Shown here piece by piece: positions 8,978-19,432 of a stretch of DNA of 51,469 nt. The stretch spans positions 1-51,469 of the forward strand of contig CAYQJU010000017.1 in assembly GCA_964417875.1 (NCBI GenBank), in the 5' to 3' direction. The first letter of the stretch is position 1; each line of letters begins with the position of its first letter. Position numbers and translations under genes: made by a program. This stretch comes from ZC4RG30 sp964417875 (GTDB lineage: Bacteria; Pseudomonadota; Gammaproteobacteria; Steroidobacterales; Steroidobacteraceae). The notes below the pieces were generated by a model. The model saw only the letters and a program-made list of their open reading frames with translations, was not told the origin of the DNA and searched no databases.

Positions 8978-11464
8978 ATGCACACCCTGCCCCGCAATCC
9001 CATTCCGGCCCTGGTGCTCGCCTGCATCGCTGGAGGAGCCTCGGCGGGACAGCCATCCACCGACGTGGAACTGGATGTTCCACTGCTGGCCCTCGACGAA
9101 GTGGTGGTCACTGGCTCCGCAGAACTGGCTCCCGCGCAGATCGAACGCCAGTCCACCGCGGTCACCGATGCATTGAGCATCGCGGATCTTGCCAGGACCG
9201 GGGACAGCGACATCGCGGCCTCGCTGAAGCGCATTGCCGGTGTGTCGGTGCAGGGTGAGCGTTTTGCGGTGGTGCGTGGCCTTGCCGCTCGCTACATCTC
9301 CACCACGCTCGACGGCGACCTGATGGCCAGCACCAACCCTTACCGCCGCGACGTGGAGCTGGACCTGTTTCCGGCCAGCGTGCTGTCGGGCATCGAGATC
9401 CAGAAGTCGTTCAGTGCCGACCTGCCCGGTGACACCACCGGCGGTGCGATCCGCATCCTCACGCGCGGCATCTCATCCACCTTCCATGCCAATGTCTCGG
9501 CGGAACTGGGCGGCACCACCGGCACCTCGGGTCGCAACATCTTCACCTACCGCGGTGGCGGCAGGGACTGGCTCGGTGTGGATGATGGCATCCGCGGCCT
9601 GCCCGCCGACATCGACCGAATCACCAGCGGAGGACGCCGGACGCCGTCGGCTGCTGAATCGCGCACCTACGCGCCGCAGCTGGCCAGCATCTACGACCTG
9701 CGCCGCACCACCGCACCGGTGGACCTCGGCGTGTCGGCCTCGATCGGTGATGGCTTCCCGATGAACGCCGGCGTACTGGGCTACTACGCCTCGGCCAGCT
9801 ACAGCCACGGCGCCGGATCGCACCAGGAGGGCACGCGCGCCGATCCGCGCAACGTGACCCGTTCGGACTACAGCCGCGCCACCATCGGCACCGCGGCCGA
9901 TGGCTACCTGGTGCTCGGCTACGAGGCCGATGCCGGATGGAACCTGTATAGCCGCACCCTGCTGCTGCGCCGGACCGAGGACACCGCCGAATCCGAATCC
10001 GGCTTCGACATCGACGACGCCACGGACTTCACCGACAGCCTGCTCGAGTTCACCGAGCGGCAGTTCCTCTCCGAGCAGGTCTCGGCCGGCATCACGCTGT
10101 TCGATTCGCACGAGCTGTCGCTGCGCGCCGGCATCTCCCGGACGCTGAGCGACACGCCGGACCGGCGCAGCTACCGCTACCAGAACCAGCGCTTCGTCAG
10201 CACCAGCCTCGAGCGGCTCTATGCCGACCTCAAGGAAGACGCGCTGGATTTCGGTGCCGACTATGTGCTGCCGCTGGAGCTCACGGACAGGGTATCGATG
10301 AAGGTCAAGGCGGGCGGATTGTTCAGCCGGCGCGACCGCCGCAACAACCTGGTGCGACTGGGCATTGCACCGGTGGAGGTCAGTTCCACCGCGCCGCTGG
10401 AATCGCTGCTGACGCCGGAGAACTTTGCCAGCGGTGCCTACCGCCTGTATGGCGTGTCGACCAATACCGACAGCTATGAGGCCGGGCAGGACTCGGTGGC
10501 CGGCTACCTGAGCACCGAGACGGCCTTTGGCGAGGCGTTCACGTTGGTGGCCGGTCTGCGCCAGGACAACTTCCGCACCACGCTGCTGTTCCCGTTCTCG
10601 CCGGGAACGCCCGAGGCGGAGCTGGAATCCGCTGAACTGCTGCCGGCCCTTGCGATGATCTACCGGTTCGACGACGCACTGCAGCTGCGCGGCACCTTGT
10701 CGCGCACCGTGTCGCGGCCCAGCATCTCCGAACTGTCGCCTTCGGTGTTCTTCGATGACCGTGGCCGGCGATTCACCGGATGCACGCGCCAGACCATCCG
10801 CGGGCTGGAAGCCTGCAAGGCCTCGACCATCGACAACTTCGACGCCCGCGTGGAGTACTACTTCAACCGCAGGGACAGCGTGACGCTGGCCGCCTTCCAC
10901 AAGGAAATCGACAATCCGCTGGAGCGCGGCCTGCTGGGTGGCACCGCAGGCTTCACCTATCGCAACAGCGACAGTGCCCGCGTCTCCGGCCTGGAACTCG
11001 ACGGCCAGTTCTCATGGTTTGCCACCGCCGGGCACGACTTCACGCTGGGCGCGAACCTCAGCTACATCGACTCGAAGATCCGGCTCGACGCCGACGGGCA
11101 GCGCATCGAAGGCCTCAGCAGCCGCGAGCTGCAGGGCCAGTCGCCGGTGCTCGCCAACACCCGCATCACCTGGGACCACCGGGCGAGCCAGCAGACCGCC
11201 ACGCTGTCGATCAACTACTACGACGATCGCATCGACGTGGCGGGCGGCAATGGCCTGCAACCGGTCTACGAGAAGGGCCGGCGGGTGGTGAATTTCACCT
11301 GGGAGAAGAAGTTCGACAGCGGCTCGGCGGTGGGCCTGAAGCTGACGAACCTGCTGGATGACGACAACGTCTTCGTGCAGAGCGACACGGCCGGCACGAA
11401 GGCGGTGATCGAACGCTGGCGTTCCGGCGTCGGCGCCCAGGTTTCCTATACCCACGAATTCTGA
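8978..11464 (+). CDS. TonB-dependent outer-membrane receptor
   Basis: An 828-residue receptor with a signal peptide (about 1-23, cleavage after GGASA). EVVVTGS at 41-47 opens the plug. The plug signature continues with DIAASLKRIAGVSV, VVRGL-x-x-RY, DLFPASVLSGIEIQKSFSAD and PGDTTGG, typical of receptors for glycan- or aromatic-type ligands rather than classical siderophore receptors. The remainder is a 22-strand-barrel-type sequence. The start at 8978 is preferred to an upstream in-frame ATG at 8876 because it leads directly into the signal peptide and follows AAGGA. It lies between the NTF2 cluster and a lipoprotein with a beta-helix-like pattern, 35 bases before the latter. It probably takes up the substrate of the cluster, which cannot be named from sequence alone. 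Confidence 0.9.
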   Translation: MHTLPRNPIPALVLACIAGGASAGQPSTDVELDVPLLALDEVVVTGSAELAPAQIERQSTAVTDALSIADLARTGDSDIAASLKRIAGVSVQGERFAVVRGLAARYISTTLDGDLMASTNPYRRDVELDLFPASVLSGIEIQKSFSADLPGDTTGGAIRILTRGISSTFHANVSAELGGTTGTSGRNIFTYRGGGRDWLGVDDGIRGLPADIDRITSGGRRTPSAAESRTYAPQLASIYDLRRTTAPVDLGVSASIGDGFPMNAGVLGYYASASYSHGAGSHQEGTRADPRNVTRSDYSRATIGTAADGYLVLGYEADAGWNLYSRTLLLRRTEDTAESESGFDIDDATDFTDSLLEFTERQFLSEQVSAGITLFDSHELSLRAGISRTLSDTPDRRSYRYQNQRFVSTSLERLYADLKEDALDFGADYVLPLELTDRVSMKVKAGGLFSRRDRRNNLVRLGIAPVEVSSTAPLESLLTPENFASGAYRLYGVSTNTDSYEAGQDSVAGYLSTETAFGEAFTLVAGLRQDNFRTTLLFPFSPGTPEAELESAELLPALAMIYRFDDALQLRGTLSRTVSRPSISELSPSVFFDDRGRRFTGCTRQTIRGLEACKASTIDNFDARVEYYFNRRDSVTLAAFHKEIDNPLERGLLGGTAGFTYRNSDSARVSGLELDGQFSWFATAGHDFTLGANLSYIDSKIRLDADGQRIEGLSSRELQGQSPVLANTRITWDHRASQQTATLSINYYDDRIDVAGGNGLQPVYEKGRRVVNFTWEKKFDSGSAVGLKLTNLLDDDNVFVQSDTAGTKAVIERWRSGVGAQVSYTHEF

Positions 11465-11499
11465 CCGTGCAAATCATGAGCAACAAGCAGGAGAGCTCC

Positions 11500-12909
11500 A
11501 TGCGAACCAGACCCCTGGCGCTGGCAATGATCGGCGTCGCTTCCTTCATGTCCGCCTGTGGCGGCGACAGCGACGTTTCCACGCCGCCACCACCACCGCC
11601 GCCACCGCCGGAACTGCCCGCCTTCGTCAGCTGCGCCGGCACCACCTGCACGATCTCGGGCGATGTCGACGAGGACTTCACGCTGACCACCGACCGGGAC
11701 TGGGTGATCGACGGCCTGGTCCGCGTTGGAAATGGCAATGTGACACTGGCCAGCGATGCCGACGTCGCTGCGGCGCGGGCTGCCGGCGTGACGCTGAGCA
11801 TCCAGGCCGGCATCCATGTGAAGGCCACGGGCGATGCCGTGCTGCTGGTGACGCGCGGCTCGAAACTCGACGCGCAGGGCATGGCGAATGCGCCGATCAC
11901 CTTCTCCAGCGAAGATGATGACTTCGACGGCGAAGGCGAATGGGGCGGCGTGGTGATCCAGGGCTTTGCGCCGCAGTACGCCGTCGGCACCAGCGCGCCC
12001 TGCTATGGCAGCGGCACCGTCTGCAACGTGGAAGGCGAAGGCGGCGATGGCATCGGCTACTACGGCGGCAATGATCCGGCCGACGACAGCGGCACGCTGC
12101 GCTATGTGCGCATCGCCGAGGCCGGCCGCGTGGCAGGCCCGAACAACGAGGTCAACGGCCTCACGCTGATGGGCGTGGGTCATGGCACGGACCTGGAATA
12201 CGTGCAGGTGCATGGCAACCTCGACGACGGCATCGAGTGGTTCGGTGGCACGGTCAATGCCCGCTACATCGTGCTGACCAGCAACGATGACGACGACATC
12301 GACTTCGACCAGGGCTACAAGGGCAATATCCAGTACGCCATCGTCAGGAAGAACCCGACCAAGGCAGCACCGACCGGCGGCAATGATCCGCGCGGCATCG
12401 AGGCCAACAGCGGCGGCGCCGACGAGAACAGCCAGACGCATGCCGCGCTGGCCAATGTCACCGTGATCGGCGGTCCGGTGACCAATCCGCCCAACTCGGT
12501 GCGCGAAGGCATGCTGCTGCGTGGTGGCGTGACCGCTTCGGTGTACAACAGCGCAGTGTCGGGCTTCAGCCGTGGCTGCGTGAACATCGACAATGGCGCC
12601 ACTGTCGATGCCACCGTCACCATCGTGAATGTCATCGGCGACTGCACCGGCAACACCGACGGCATTTACACCGACCTGGTGGCGGGCACCAGCACCAATG
12701 CCGTCGTCGGGGCCGTGGTGCCGGACGCGGCATTCGCGCTGCCCGCGGCCAGCGCCACTGTCGCCGCGCCGGTCATCACCGCCGTCGACAATGGCTCCGG
12801 CTTCATGTTCGATGCCACCACCTACATCGGCGCGGTGGCACCGGGCACTTCGCCGGCCACGGCCTGGTGGGCGGAATGGACGATCCCGGGAACCGTCCAG
12901 CCGCTGTAA
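11500..12909 (+). CDS. Receptor-associated lipoprotein with beta-helix-like repeats
   Basis: A 469-residue protein with a lipoprotein signal (FMSAC, Cys20), then a polyproline linker (TPPPPPPPPP). The body contains beta-helix-like stretches: EWGGVVIQGFAPQ, GTLRYVRIAEAG, NGLTLMGVGHGTDLEYVQVHG and DDDDIDFDQGYKGN. Such Asp/Gly-rich proteins are commonly encoded next to TonB-dependent receptors and are presumed surface or periplasmic ligand-capture partners. The ATG at 11500 is chosen because AGCAGGAG lies 6-13 bases upstream and it gives a clean lipoprotein signal; an ATG at 11476 is possible. The Asp cluster may bind Ca2+. It ends 33 bases before a strong terminator. Function is inferred from context. 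Confidence 0.75.
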   Translation: MRTRPLALAMIGVASFMSACGGDSDVSTPPPPPPPPPELPAFVSCAGTTCTISGDVDEDFTLTTDRDWVIDGLVRVGNGNVTLASDADVAAARAAGVTLSIQAGIHVKATGDAVLLVTRGSKLDAQGMANAPITFSSEDDDFDGEGEWGGVVIQGFAPQYAVGTSAPCYGSGTVCNVEGEGGDGIGYYGGNDPADDSGTLRYVRIAEAGRVAGPNNEVNGLTLMGVGHGTDLEYVQVHGNLDDGIEWFGGTVNARYIVLTSNDDDDIDFDQGYKGNIQYAIVRKNPTKAAPTGGNDPRGIEANSGGADENSQTHAALANVTVIGGPVTNPPNSVREGMLLRGGVTASVYNSAVSGFSRGCVNIDNGATVDATVTIVNVIGDCTGNTDGIYTDLVAGTSTNAVVGAVVPDAAFALPAASATVAAPVITAVDNGSGFMFDATTYIGAVAPGTSPATAWWAEWTIPGTVQPL

Positions 12910-12942
12910 CCCGATCATCCGGATCGCGGCCGGATTGAAAGG

Positions 12943-12977
12943 AAAGGGGGGCGACGTTCTGCGTCGCCCCCCTTTTT
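12943..12977. terminator. Bidirectional intrinsic terminator
   Basis: A 14-bp perfect stem (12943-12956 with 12962-12975) closes the loop TTCTG. On the plus strand it ends in five Ts, and on the minus strand the stem is preceded by the complementary A-run. It sits between the convergent lipoprotein and carotenoid-oxygenase genes and should stop transcription from both sides. Confidence 0.92.
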
Positions 12978-12996
12978 CATGCCCCCGGAAACAGGA

Positions 12997-14475
12997 TCAG
13001 CGGTGCTTCGACTGCGCCAGCTGCTGCGCCGACACCCACGACCCATGCACCTGCGGTCGCAGCGGCAAGGGAACCTTCACCTTCGCCACCGGTGGTGCGG
13101 CAATGTTGTCGGCCTCGATGATCCACAGTTCGCTGTCGTAGTCGCGCGCAGCCTCGCGGTCGACCACGGCCAGCAGCCAGCCACCATGGCCCGGCTGCGA
13201 AGACGGCACATGCACCGGCTCGTTGATGGCCATGCCCGGGTCAAGTGCCAGTGCATCGACGCGACGCGAACCCAGGTCGACCCGCAGCAGGCAGTTGAAC
13301 GCCGCACCGACCACATTACCCACCAGCGGCGGACCCTTCGCCTGAGGATTCATCGTCGGCAGCCAGATGAGGTTGTAGGGCCGGCCCTGGTCGGCATCGC
13401 GGATGCGCGGCAGGTCGCCAGGCGGTCCGATGTCGGCCTGCACGATCGCATCGCTGCTGCCGGCCATGTCCATCGTCCAGCGCGTCAGAGCGCTCTTGAT
13501 TTCCCACTGGTTGCGGTGAATGCCGCCGGCCTCGCGCATGAACGGGAACGCACAGGTCTCCGACAGGCAGATGTCCATGTGGATCACATCACCATCGTCG
13601 AAGGCATTGGTCATGTGGAAGGCCGACACGCCCTTCGGACCCTTGAACCAGCGCATCTGGCTGGCGTCGCCATGGCGCGGCATCACGCCCACCCAGCTCT
13701 CCAGGTCCTGCTGGTGTGCCCAGTGCGGACCACCGGCCTTCATGCGCTCCAGGTCGCAGGTGGTGGGGAAGATCGGGAAGATGGCCCACTTTCCGGTGAT
13801 GCAGAAATCGTGCAGCGAGGCCACATAGGGCGCCTCGAACCATTCCTCGGATTTCAGCTTGCCGTCGGCGCCGATCACGCAATAGGCCACATCGCGGGTG
13901 GCCAGGCCCCCTGCCTCGTAGCCATAGGTGAACATCTCGCCGGTGGCCGGATCGACACGCGGATGGGCGGTCAGCGTCTGCGAGCGCAGGCTGCCCTCGT
14001 AGTCCCAGTAGCCCACCGTCTCGAGCGTGTGCGGATTGATCTCGTAGGGACGGCCGTCTTCCTTGGTCATGAACAGCCGCCCGGCATGCCACACCGGCGT
14101 GGTGTTCGACACCGTGCGCAGGTCCGGCCGCGACGGATCGCGCACCGAGGGATCGTCGGTGTAGGGATTGCGGTAGTGGCCGTACAGCGCGCGGCGCGCC
14201 TTGCGCTCCATCTCGTAGCGGTGCGTGCGCACGTATTTGATGTCGTAGTCGACCCCGCCATCCTCGAACAGGAAGCGGCTGACCATGCCGTCGGCAGACA
14301 GCGTGATGTCGTCACGGAACATCGGCGCATGCGCCGGATCGGGCACGGCGCGGAAGAACGCGCCGCGGATGTCCGCGGGAATCTGGCCTTCCACTTCCAG
14401 CTCGCGGATCGATGCCTCGATGCGCACCGGACGGTTCAGGCCGATGTATGGCAGCGTGTGCGGAAAATTGGCCAT
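12997..14475 (-). CDS. Carotenoid oxygenase family dioxygenase, lignostilbene-dioxygenase-like
   Basis: A 492-residue non-heme iron dioxygenase of the RPE65/carotenoid oxygenase family, which cleaves C=C bonds of carotenoids, apocarotenoids or stilbenes. The four iron ligands can be placed at His171 (AHPRVDP), His222 (LHDF), His287 (FHMTN) and His477 (VHGSW). Its length fits bacterial members. GHYRNPYTDD (Tyr101) and FMTKED (Lys138) resemble the Tyr/Lys pair that contacts the phenolic hydroxyl in lignostilbene dioxygenases. No signal peptide is present, so it is cytoplasmic. GGGGGAAG precedes the ATG. It follows purA by 29 bases at the tail of the housekeeping operon and is convergent with the NTF2/TonB cluster. 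A stilbene substrate is favoured by the Tyr/Lys pair, but an apocarotenoid is possible. Confidence 0.88.
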   Translation of the reverse strand: MANFPHTLPYIGLNRPVRIEASIRELEVEGQIPADIRGAFFRAVPDPAHAPMFRDDITLSADGMVSRFLFEDGGVDYDIKYVRTHRYEMERKARRALYGHYRNPYTDDPSVRDPSRPDLRTVSNTTPVWHAGRLFMTKEDGRPYEINPHTLETVGYWDYEGSLRSQTLTAHPRVDPATGEMFTYGYEAGGLATRDVAYCVIGADGKLKSEEWFEAPYVASLHDFCITGKWAIFPIFPTTCDLERMKAGGPHWAHQQDLESWVGVMPRHGDASQMRWFKGPKGVSAFHMTNAFDDGDVIHMDICLSETCAFPFMREAGGIHRNQWEIKSALTRWTMDMAGSSDAIVQADIGPPGDLPRIRDADQGRPYNLIWLPTMNPQAKGPPLVGNVVGAAFNCLLRVDLGSRRVDALALDPGMAINEPVHVPSSQPGHGGWLLAVVDREAARDYDSELWIIEADNIAAPPVAKVKVPLPLRPQVHGSWVSAQQLAQSKHR

Positions 14476-14504
14476 GGCTTCCCCCGTGAAGCGTTCTGGA
14501 CGCT

Positions 14505-15797
<1,293 letters not shown>

Positions 15798-15822
15798 GTC
15801 CCGGTCCCTTGTCAGAAGAAGT

Positions 15823-16017
15823 TCAACGCACCAGGGACAGCAGCAGCAGCCCCAGCACCATGCAGACGACACCGCCGATGCGCAGTTCGCGATCGCTGCT
15901 GCGCGCCAGCTGCGAGAACACGCGGCGCCAGCCGGCTGGATTGAGGAAGGGCAGCAGGCCCTCGAGCACGAGCATCAGCGCCAGCGCCGCCAGCAGGTCG
16001 GACCAGGCCAGGTTCAT
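15823..16017 (-). CDS. DUF2065 (YjeT-like) small membrane protein
   Basis: A 64-residue protein with two hydrophobic segments, about residues 8-26 and 47-63, joined by a basic, Ser/Arg-rich loop. The pattern LALMLVLEGLLPFLNPAGWR is typical of DUF2065. E. coli yjeT occupies the same position between hflC and purA, which supports the call strongly for so small a protein. No function is established for the family. A location in the inner membrane near HflKC is a guess from the conserved neighbourhood. Confidence 0.88.
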   Translation of the reverse strand: MNLAWSDLLAALALMLVLEGLLPFLNPAGWRRVFSQLARSSDRELRIGGVVCMVLGLLLLSLVR

Positions 16018-16047
16018 GTCTGCCTACGCTCGCAGGGGCCGGCACGC

Positions 16048-16914
16048 CTAGCGGCGCCCGCCGGACCCGAGATGCCTGAAAAATTCGCCCTCGGGAGCTA
16101 TCACCCACACGTCGCCCTCACGCGAGAGGGAGTTCCGGTAGGCCTGCAGGCTGCGGTAGAAGTCGTAGAACTCCGGTGCCCTGCTGTAGGCCGCCGCATA
16201 GATGTCGGCCGCCTCGCCATCGCCCTCGCCGCGGATGCGCTGCGCCTCGCGCTGCGCATTGGCCAGCAGCTCGGTGCGCTCACGATCGGCCTCGGCCTGG
16301 ATGCGCTCCTTCTCGGCGGTGCCCTCGGCGCGCAGCCGGTTGGCCAGCGCGCGGAAGCTCTCCTGCATGCGGCGGTAGACCGCGTCGCCCACTTCGGCCA
16401 CGAGGTCGATGCGCTGCACGCGCACGTCGATCAGCTCGACACCCAGCTCGTTCACGATCTCGTTGGCGCGCGCGATCATGTCGCCGGTGAACGCGGTGCG
16501 TTCCGTGACCACGATCTCCTCGAGCGTGCGGCGTGCCACCACGCCCTTGATGCCGTCCTTCACGTTGTCGCCGAGGCGCGCGGAGGCGAAACGCTCGACA
16601 CCGTTGGTGGCGCGGAAATACTGCGAGGGATTCTGCACCCGCCACTTCACGTAGAAGTCGACGGTGAGCGCCTTGTTCTCGCTGGTGAGGAAGGTCTCGC
16701 CCTGGTAGGACTGCGTGATGATGCGCCGCTCGAAGCGGCGGATCTCGTTGATCACCGGCCACTTCATGTGCAGGCCAGGCGGATAGTTCTCGCCGACGAT
16801 GCGACCGAACTGGGTGCGGATCGCCACCTGGTTCTCGCTCACCTGGAACAGGCTGCCCCAGGCCACGGCCGCCAGCACCAGCGCCACGATCAGCCAGGTC
16901 TGTGCGCGCGGCAT
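16048..16914 (-). CDS. hflC: HflC, SPFH-domain regulator of FtsH
   Basis: A 288-residue protein of normal length. One N-terminal transmembrane anchor (about residues 5-23) is followed by a Band-7/SPFH domain beginning ENQVAIRTQFGRIV, then a long charged helix (about 190-245). It forms the large membrane cage with HflK that controls access to the FtsH protease in the inner membrane. Its start overlaps the hflK stop by one base (TGATG), so the two are translationally coupled, as expected for stoichiometric partners. GKVVxxE-type FtsH-contact motifs were not searched for. Call secure from sequence and gene order. Confidence 0.96.
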   Translation of the reverse strand: MPRAQTWLIVALVLAAVAWGSLFQVSENQVAIRTQFGRIVGENYPPGLHMKWPVINEIRRFERRIITQSYQGETFLTSENKALTVDFYVKWRVQNPSQYFRATNGVERFASARLGDNVKDGIKGVVARRTLEEIVVTERTAFTGDMIARANEIVNELGVELIDVRVQRIDLVAEVGDAVYRRMQESFRALANRLRAEGTAEKERIQAEADRERTELLANAQREAQRIRGEGDGEAADIYAAAYSRAPEFYDFYRSLQAYRNSLSREGDVWVIAPEGEFFRHLGSGGRR

Positions 16915-18071
16915 CAGCGCACTCCCCGCGTGCGGCCATCGACGGTGATGGCGGGCAGTTCCTGCGTCGGCGCCGGCGTCTGGCTTTCGGGGACGGTGGT
17001 CGGCGCGCCGCGCGTGGCGGTATTGCCCTCGAGCCAGCGGTCGAGGGGCAGGTAGATCATGTTGCCGCTGCCATTGTTGGTGTCGAGCATGATCTTCTGC
17101 GAATCACGGTAGATCTGTTCGATGGTCTCGATGGCCATGCGGCGACGGGTGACCTCGGGCGCCTTCGCATAGGCGGTGTAGATGCTGTTGAAGCGGGACA
17201 CGTCGCCCTGGGCCAGCGACACCACCTGCGCCTTGTAGGCCTCGGCATCCTGCAGCATGCGCTGCGAGGTGCCCTGCGCGCGCGGCAGGATGTCATTTGC
17301 ATAGGCGCGCGCTTCCTGCGCAAAGCGCTCGCGGTCCTCGATCGCCTTGTTGGCATCGCGCTGCGAGCCGAGCACCGCATCGGGCACCTGCACGTTGGTC
17401 AGGTTCACGCTGCTGATGCGCACGCCGCTGTTGTAGCTGTCGAGCGTGCGCTGGATCAGCTCCTTGGCGCTGTCGGTGATGCGCTGGCGCGCGGCGCCCA
17501 GCACATCGTCGAGCGTTGCCTGGCCCACCACCTCGCGCAGCGCGCTCTCGGCCACCTCGGCCAGCGTGGCCTCCAGGTCTTTCACCTGGAACAGCACCTT
17601 CACCGGATCAGCATTGACATACTGGACGGTGGCGCCGATCTCGACGAGGTTCACATCGGCGGTGAGCACCCGCGAGTTGTATTCGACACTGTTGACGCGC
17701 GACACGTTGACCTTGGTGACCCGATCGATGGGCCAGGGGAAGGCCCAGCCGAATCCGGGCGGACGCTGGTCGATGTAGGCACCGAAACGCTGCACCACAC
17801 CCCGCTCGGAGGCTTCGATCTGGAACAGGCCGGAAGCCAGCCACAGCACCACCAGCACCACCACCAGCGGCACACCGAGTCCGCCACCGGGATTGCCGGA
17901 CACACCGCCGCCGCCGTCGTCGCCGGGCGGAGAGGTACGAGCATTCCCCAGGGCAGCCTGCAGCTTCTGCTGCAACTCCTTCAGGGTTTGTTCGATGCCG
18001 CCGGGCTTGCCGGCAGGACGTTTCTTGCCCCAGGGTGATTCACCCCGATTTCCGGGCTCGTTCCAGGCCAT
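16914..18071 (-). CDS. hflK: HflK, SPFH-domain regulator of FtsH
   Basis: A 385-residue protein. The Pro/Gly-rich N-terminus starting MAWNEPG is the conserved HflK cytoplasmic tail, followed by a transmembrane segment (about 65-85) and a Band-7/SPFH domain from SERGVVQRFG. The helical part is followed by a Pro/Thr-rich C-terminal tail. The start at 18071 is chosen because MAWNEPG is the family's usual opening; an ATG twelve codons upstream is possible. It pairs with HflC to form the FtsH-associated cage. The gene lies 26 bases after hflX. No oddities. Confidence 0.96.
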   Translation of the reverse strand: MAWNEPGNRGESPWGKKRPAGKPGGIEQTLKELQQKLQAALGNARTSPPGDDGGGGVSGNPGGGLGVPLVVVLVVLWLASGLFQIEASERGVVQRFGAYIDQRPPGFGWAFPWPIDRVTKVNVSRVNSVEYNSRVLTADVNLVEIGATVQYVNADPVKVLFQVKDLEATLAEVAESALREVVGQATLDDVLGAARQRITDSAKELIQRTLDSYNSGVRISSVNLTNVQVPDAVLGSQRDANKAIEDRERFAQEARAYANDILPRAQGTSQRMLQDAEAYKAQVVSLAQGDVSRFNSIYTAYAKAPEVTRRRMAIETIEQIYRDSQKIMLDTNNGSGNMIYLPLDRWLEGNTATRGAPTTVPESQTPAPTQELPAITVDGRTRGVR

Positions 18072-18097
18072 TATGTTGCTGTGGGACCCAGGCTTGA

Positions 18098-19432
18098 TTA
18101 CCGCCATCCGGATGAAAGGCGGTGCGTGGTGCCCCCGGATTCTAGGGTATCGCCGTCCGGCGTCACAAGCTTGGCCCCGGATTCGGCAGCAAGTCGTGAC
18201 AGTTCGTCTTCCGGAAGCTCCACATCCAGTTCGAGGGCGGTATCACTCTGGTGTTCGGCGTGCACCGCGCCGGCGGCATAAAGGCGCGCACGGACGGCGC
18301 CGGCATCCAGTGGCAACTGCAGGCGTGCGCGACGCACCTTGTGTTCCAGCCGCTCGGCAATGGCGCGCCCGAGAAGATCGAGTCCCTCGTTCTTCGCGGC
18401 ACTGATCCACACTGCCTGCACGCTGCCATCCTCGTCGCGGTCGATGCGCGGGCTCTCTTCGAGCCGGTCGATCTTGTTGAAGATGCGCAGCGAGGGAATC
18501 TCGCTGGCGCCGATCTGCGCCAGCACGCTTTCCACCTCGGCGATGTGCTCGGCGCGACGCGGATCGCTGGCATCGATGACATGCAGCAGCAGCGTGGCCT
18601 CGCGCGCCTCGGTGAGCGTGGACTGGAACGCCGCCACCAGCTCATGCGGCAGATCGCGGATGAAGCCGACGGTGTCGGCGACCACCACCTGCGTGCCCCC
18701 GGGCAGGCGCAGGCGGCGCACCGTCGGATCGAGCGTGGCGAACAGCTGGTCGGCCACATAGACATCGGTGTCGCCCGACAGCGCGCGGAACAGCGTGGAC
18801 TTGCCGGCGTTGGTGTAGCCCACCAGCGCCACCGAGGGAATGGGAATCGCGGCCCGCGCGCCGCGCCCGGTCTCGCGCTGCCGCTTGATCTTGCCGAGGC
18901 GCGCGGTGAGCACGCGCACGCGCTTGCCGAGCAGGCGACGGTCGGTCTCCAGCTGCGTTTCTCCGGGACCGCGCAAACCGATGCCACCGCCGCGCTGGCG
19001 CTCCAGGTGGGTCCAGCCGCGCACCAGGCGGCTGGCGATGTGCTTCAGCTGCGCCAGCTCGACCTCGAGCTTGCCTTCGTGGCTGCGCGCACGCTGCGCG
19101 AAGATGTCGAGGATCAGGCCACTGCGGTCGAGCACCCGCTTGCCGGTGAGTTTTTCCAGGTTGCGCTCCTGGCCCGGCGAGAGTGCATGGTCGACCAGGA
19201 TGACATCGGCTTCGGTGGCGAGCGCCTCGAGCCGGATCTGCTCGGCCTTGCCGCTGCCGACGAAATAGCGCGGATCGGGACGCTCGCGCCGGCCGGTGAT
19301 GGTGGCCACCGGCACTGCACCGGCGGAGAGCGCGAGCTGGGTAAACTCTTCGATGTCTTCGGGATCGAGTGGTGCGCCGAGTCCGAGGCGCACCAGCACC
19401 GCCCGTTCGCCGCTGCGTGGGCGTTCGAACAT
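18098..19432 (-). CDS. hflX: Ribosome-splitting GTPase HflX
   Basis: A 444-residue P-loop GTPase. The N-terminal HflX-specific domain and coiled coil cover about 1-195. The G domain starts with G1 GYTNAGKS at 205-212, then G3 DTVGFIRDLP and G4 NKID. In E. coli HflX splits stalled or hibernating ribosomes after heat stress. Its ATG overlaps the hfq stop by one base (TGATG), giving tight coupling. The C-terminal small domain is about average in length. Cytoplasmic and ribosome-associated. The call is secure from motifs and synteny. Confidence 0.97.
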   Translation of the reverse strand: MFERPRSGERAVLVRLGLGAPLDPEDIEEFTQLALSAGAVPVATITGRRERPDPRYFVGSGKAEQIRLEALATEADVILVDHALSPGQERNLEKLTGKRVLDRSGLILDIFAQRARSHEGKLEVELAQLKHIASRLVRGWTHLERQRGGGIGLRGPGETQLETDRRLLGKRVRVLTARLGKIKRQRETGRGARAAIPIPSVALVGYTNAGKSTLFRALSGDTDVYVADQLFATLDPTVRRLRLPGGTQVVVADTVGFIRDLPHELVAAFQSTLTEAREATLLLHVIDASDPRRAEHIAEVESVLAQIGASEIPSLRIFNKIDRLEESPRIDRDEDGSVQAVWISAAKNEGLDLLGRAIAERLEHKVRRARLQLPLDAGAVRARLYAAGAVHAEHQSDTALELDVELPEDELSRLAAESGAKLVTPDGDTLESGGTTHRLSSGWR

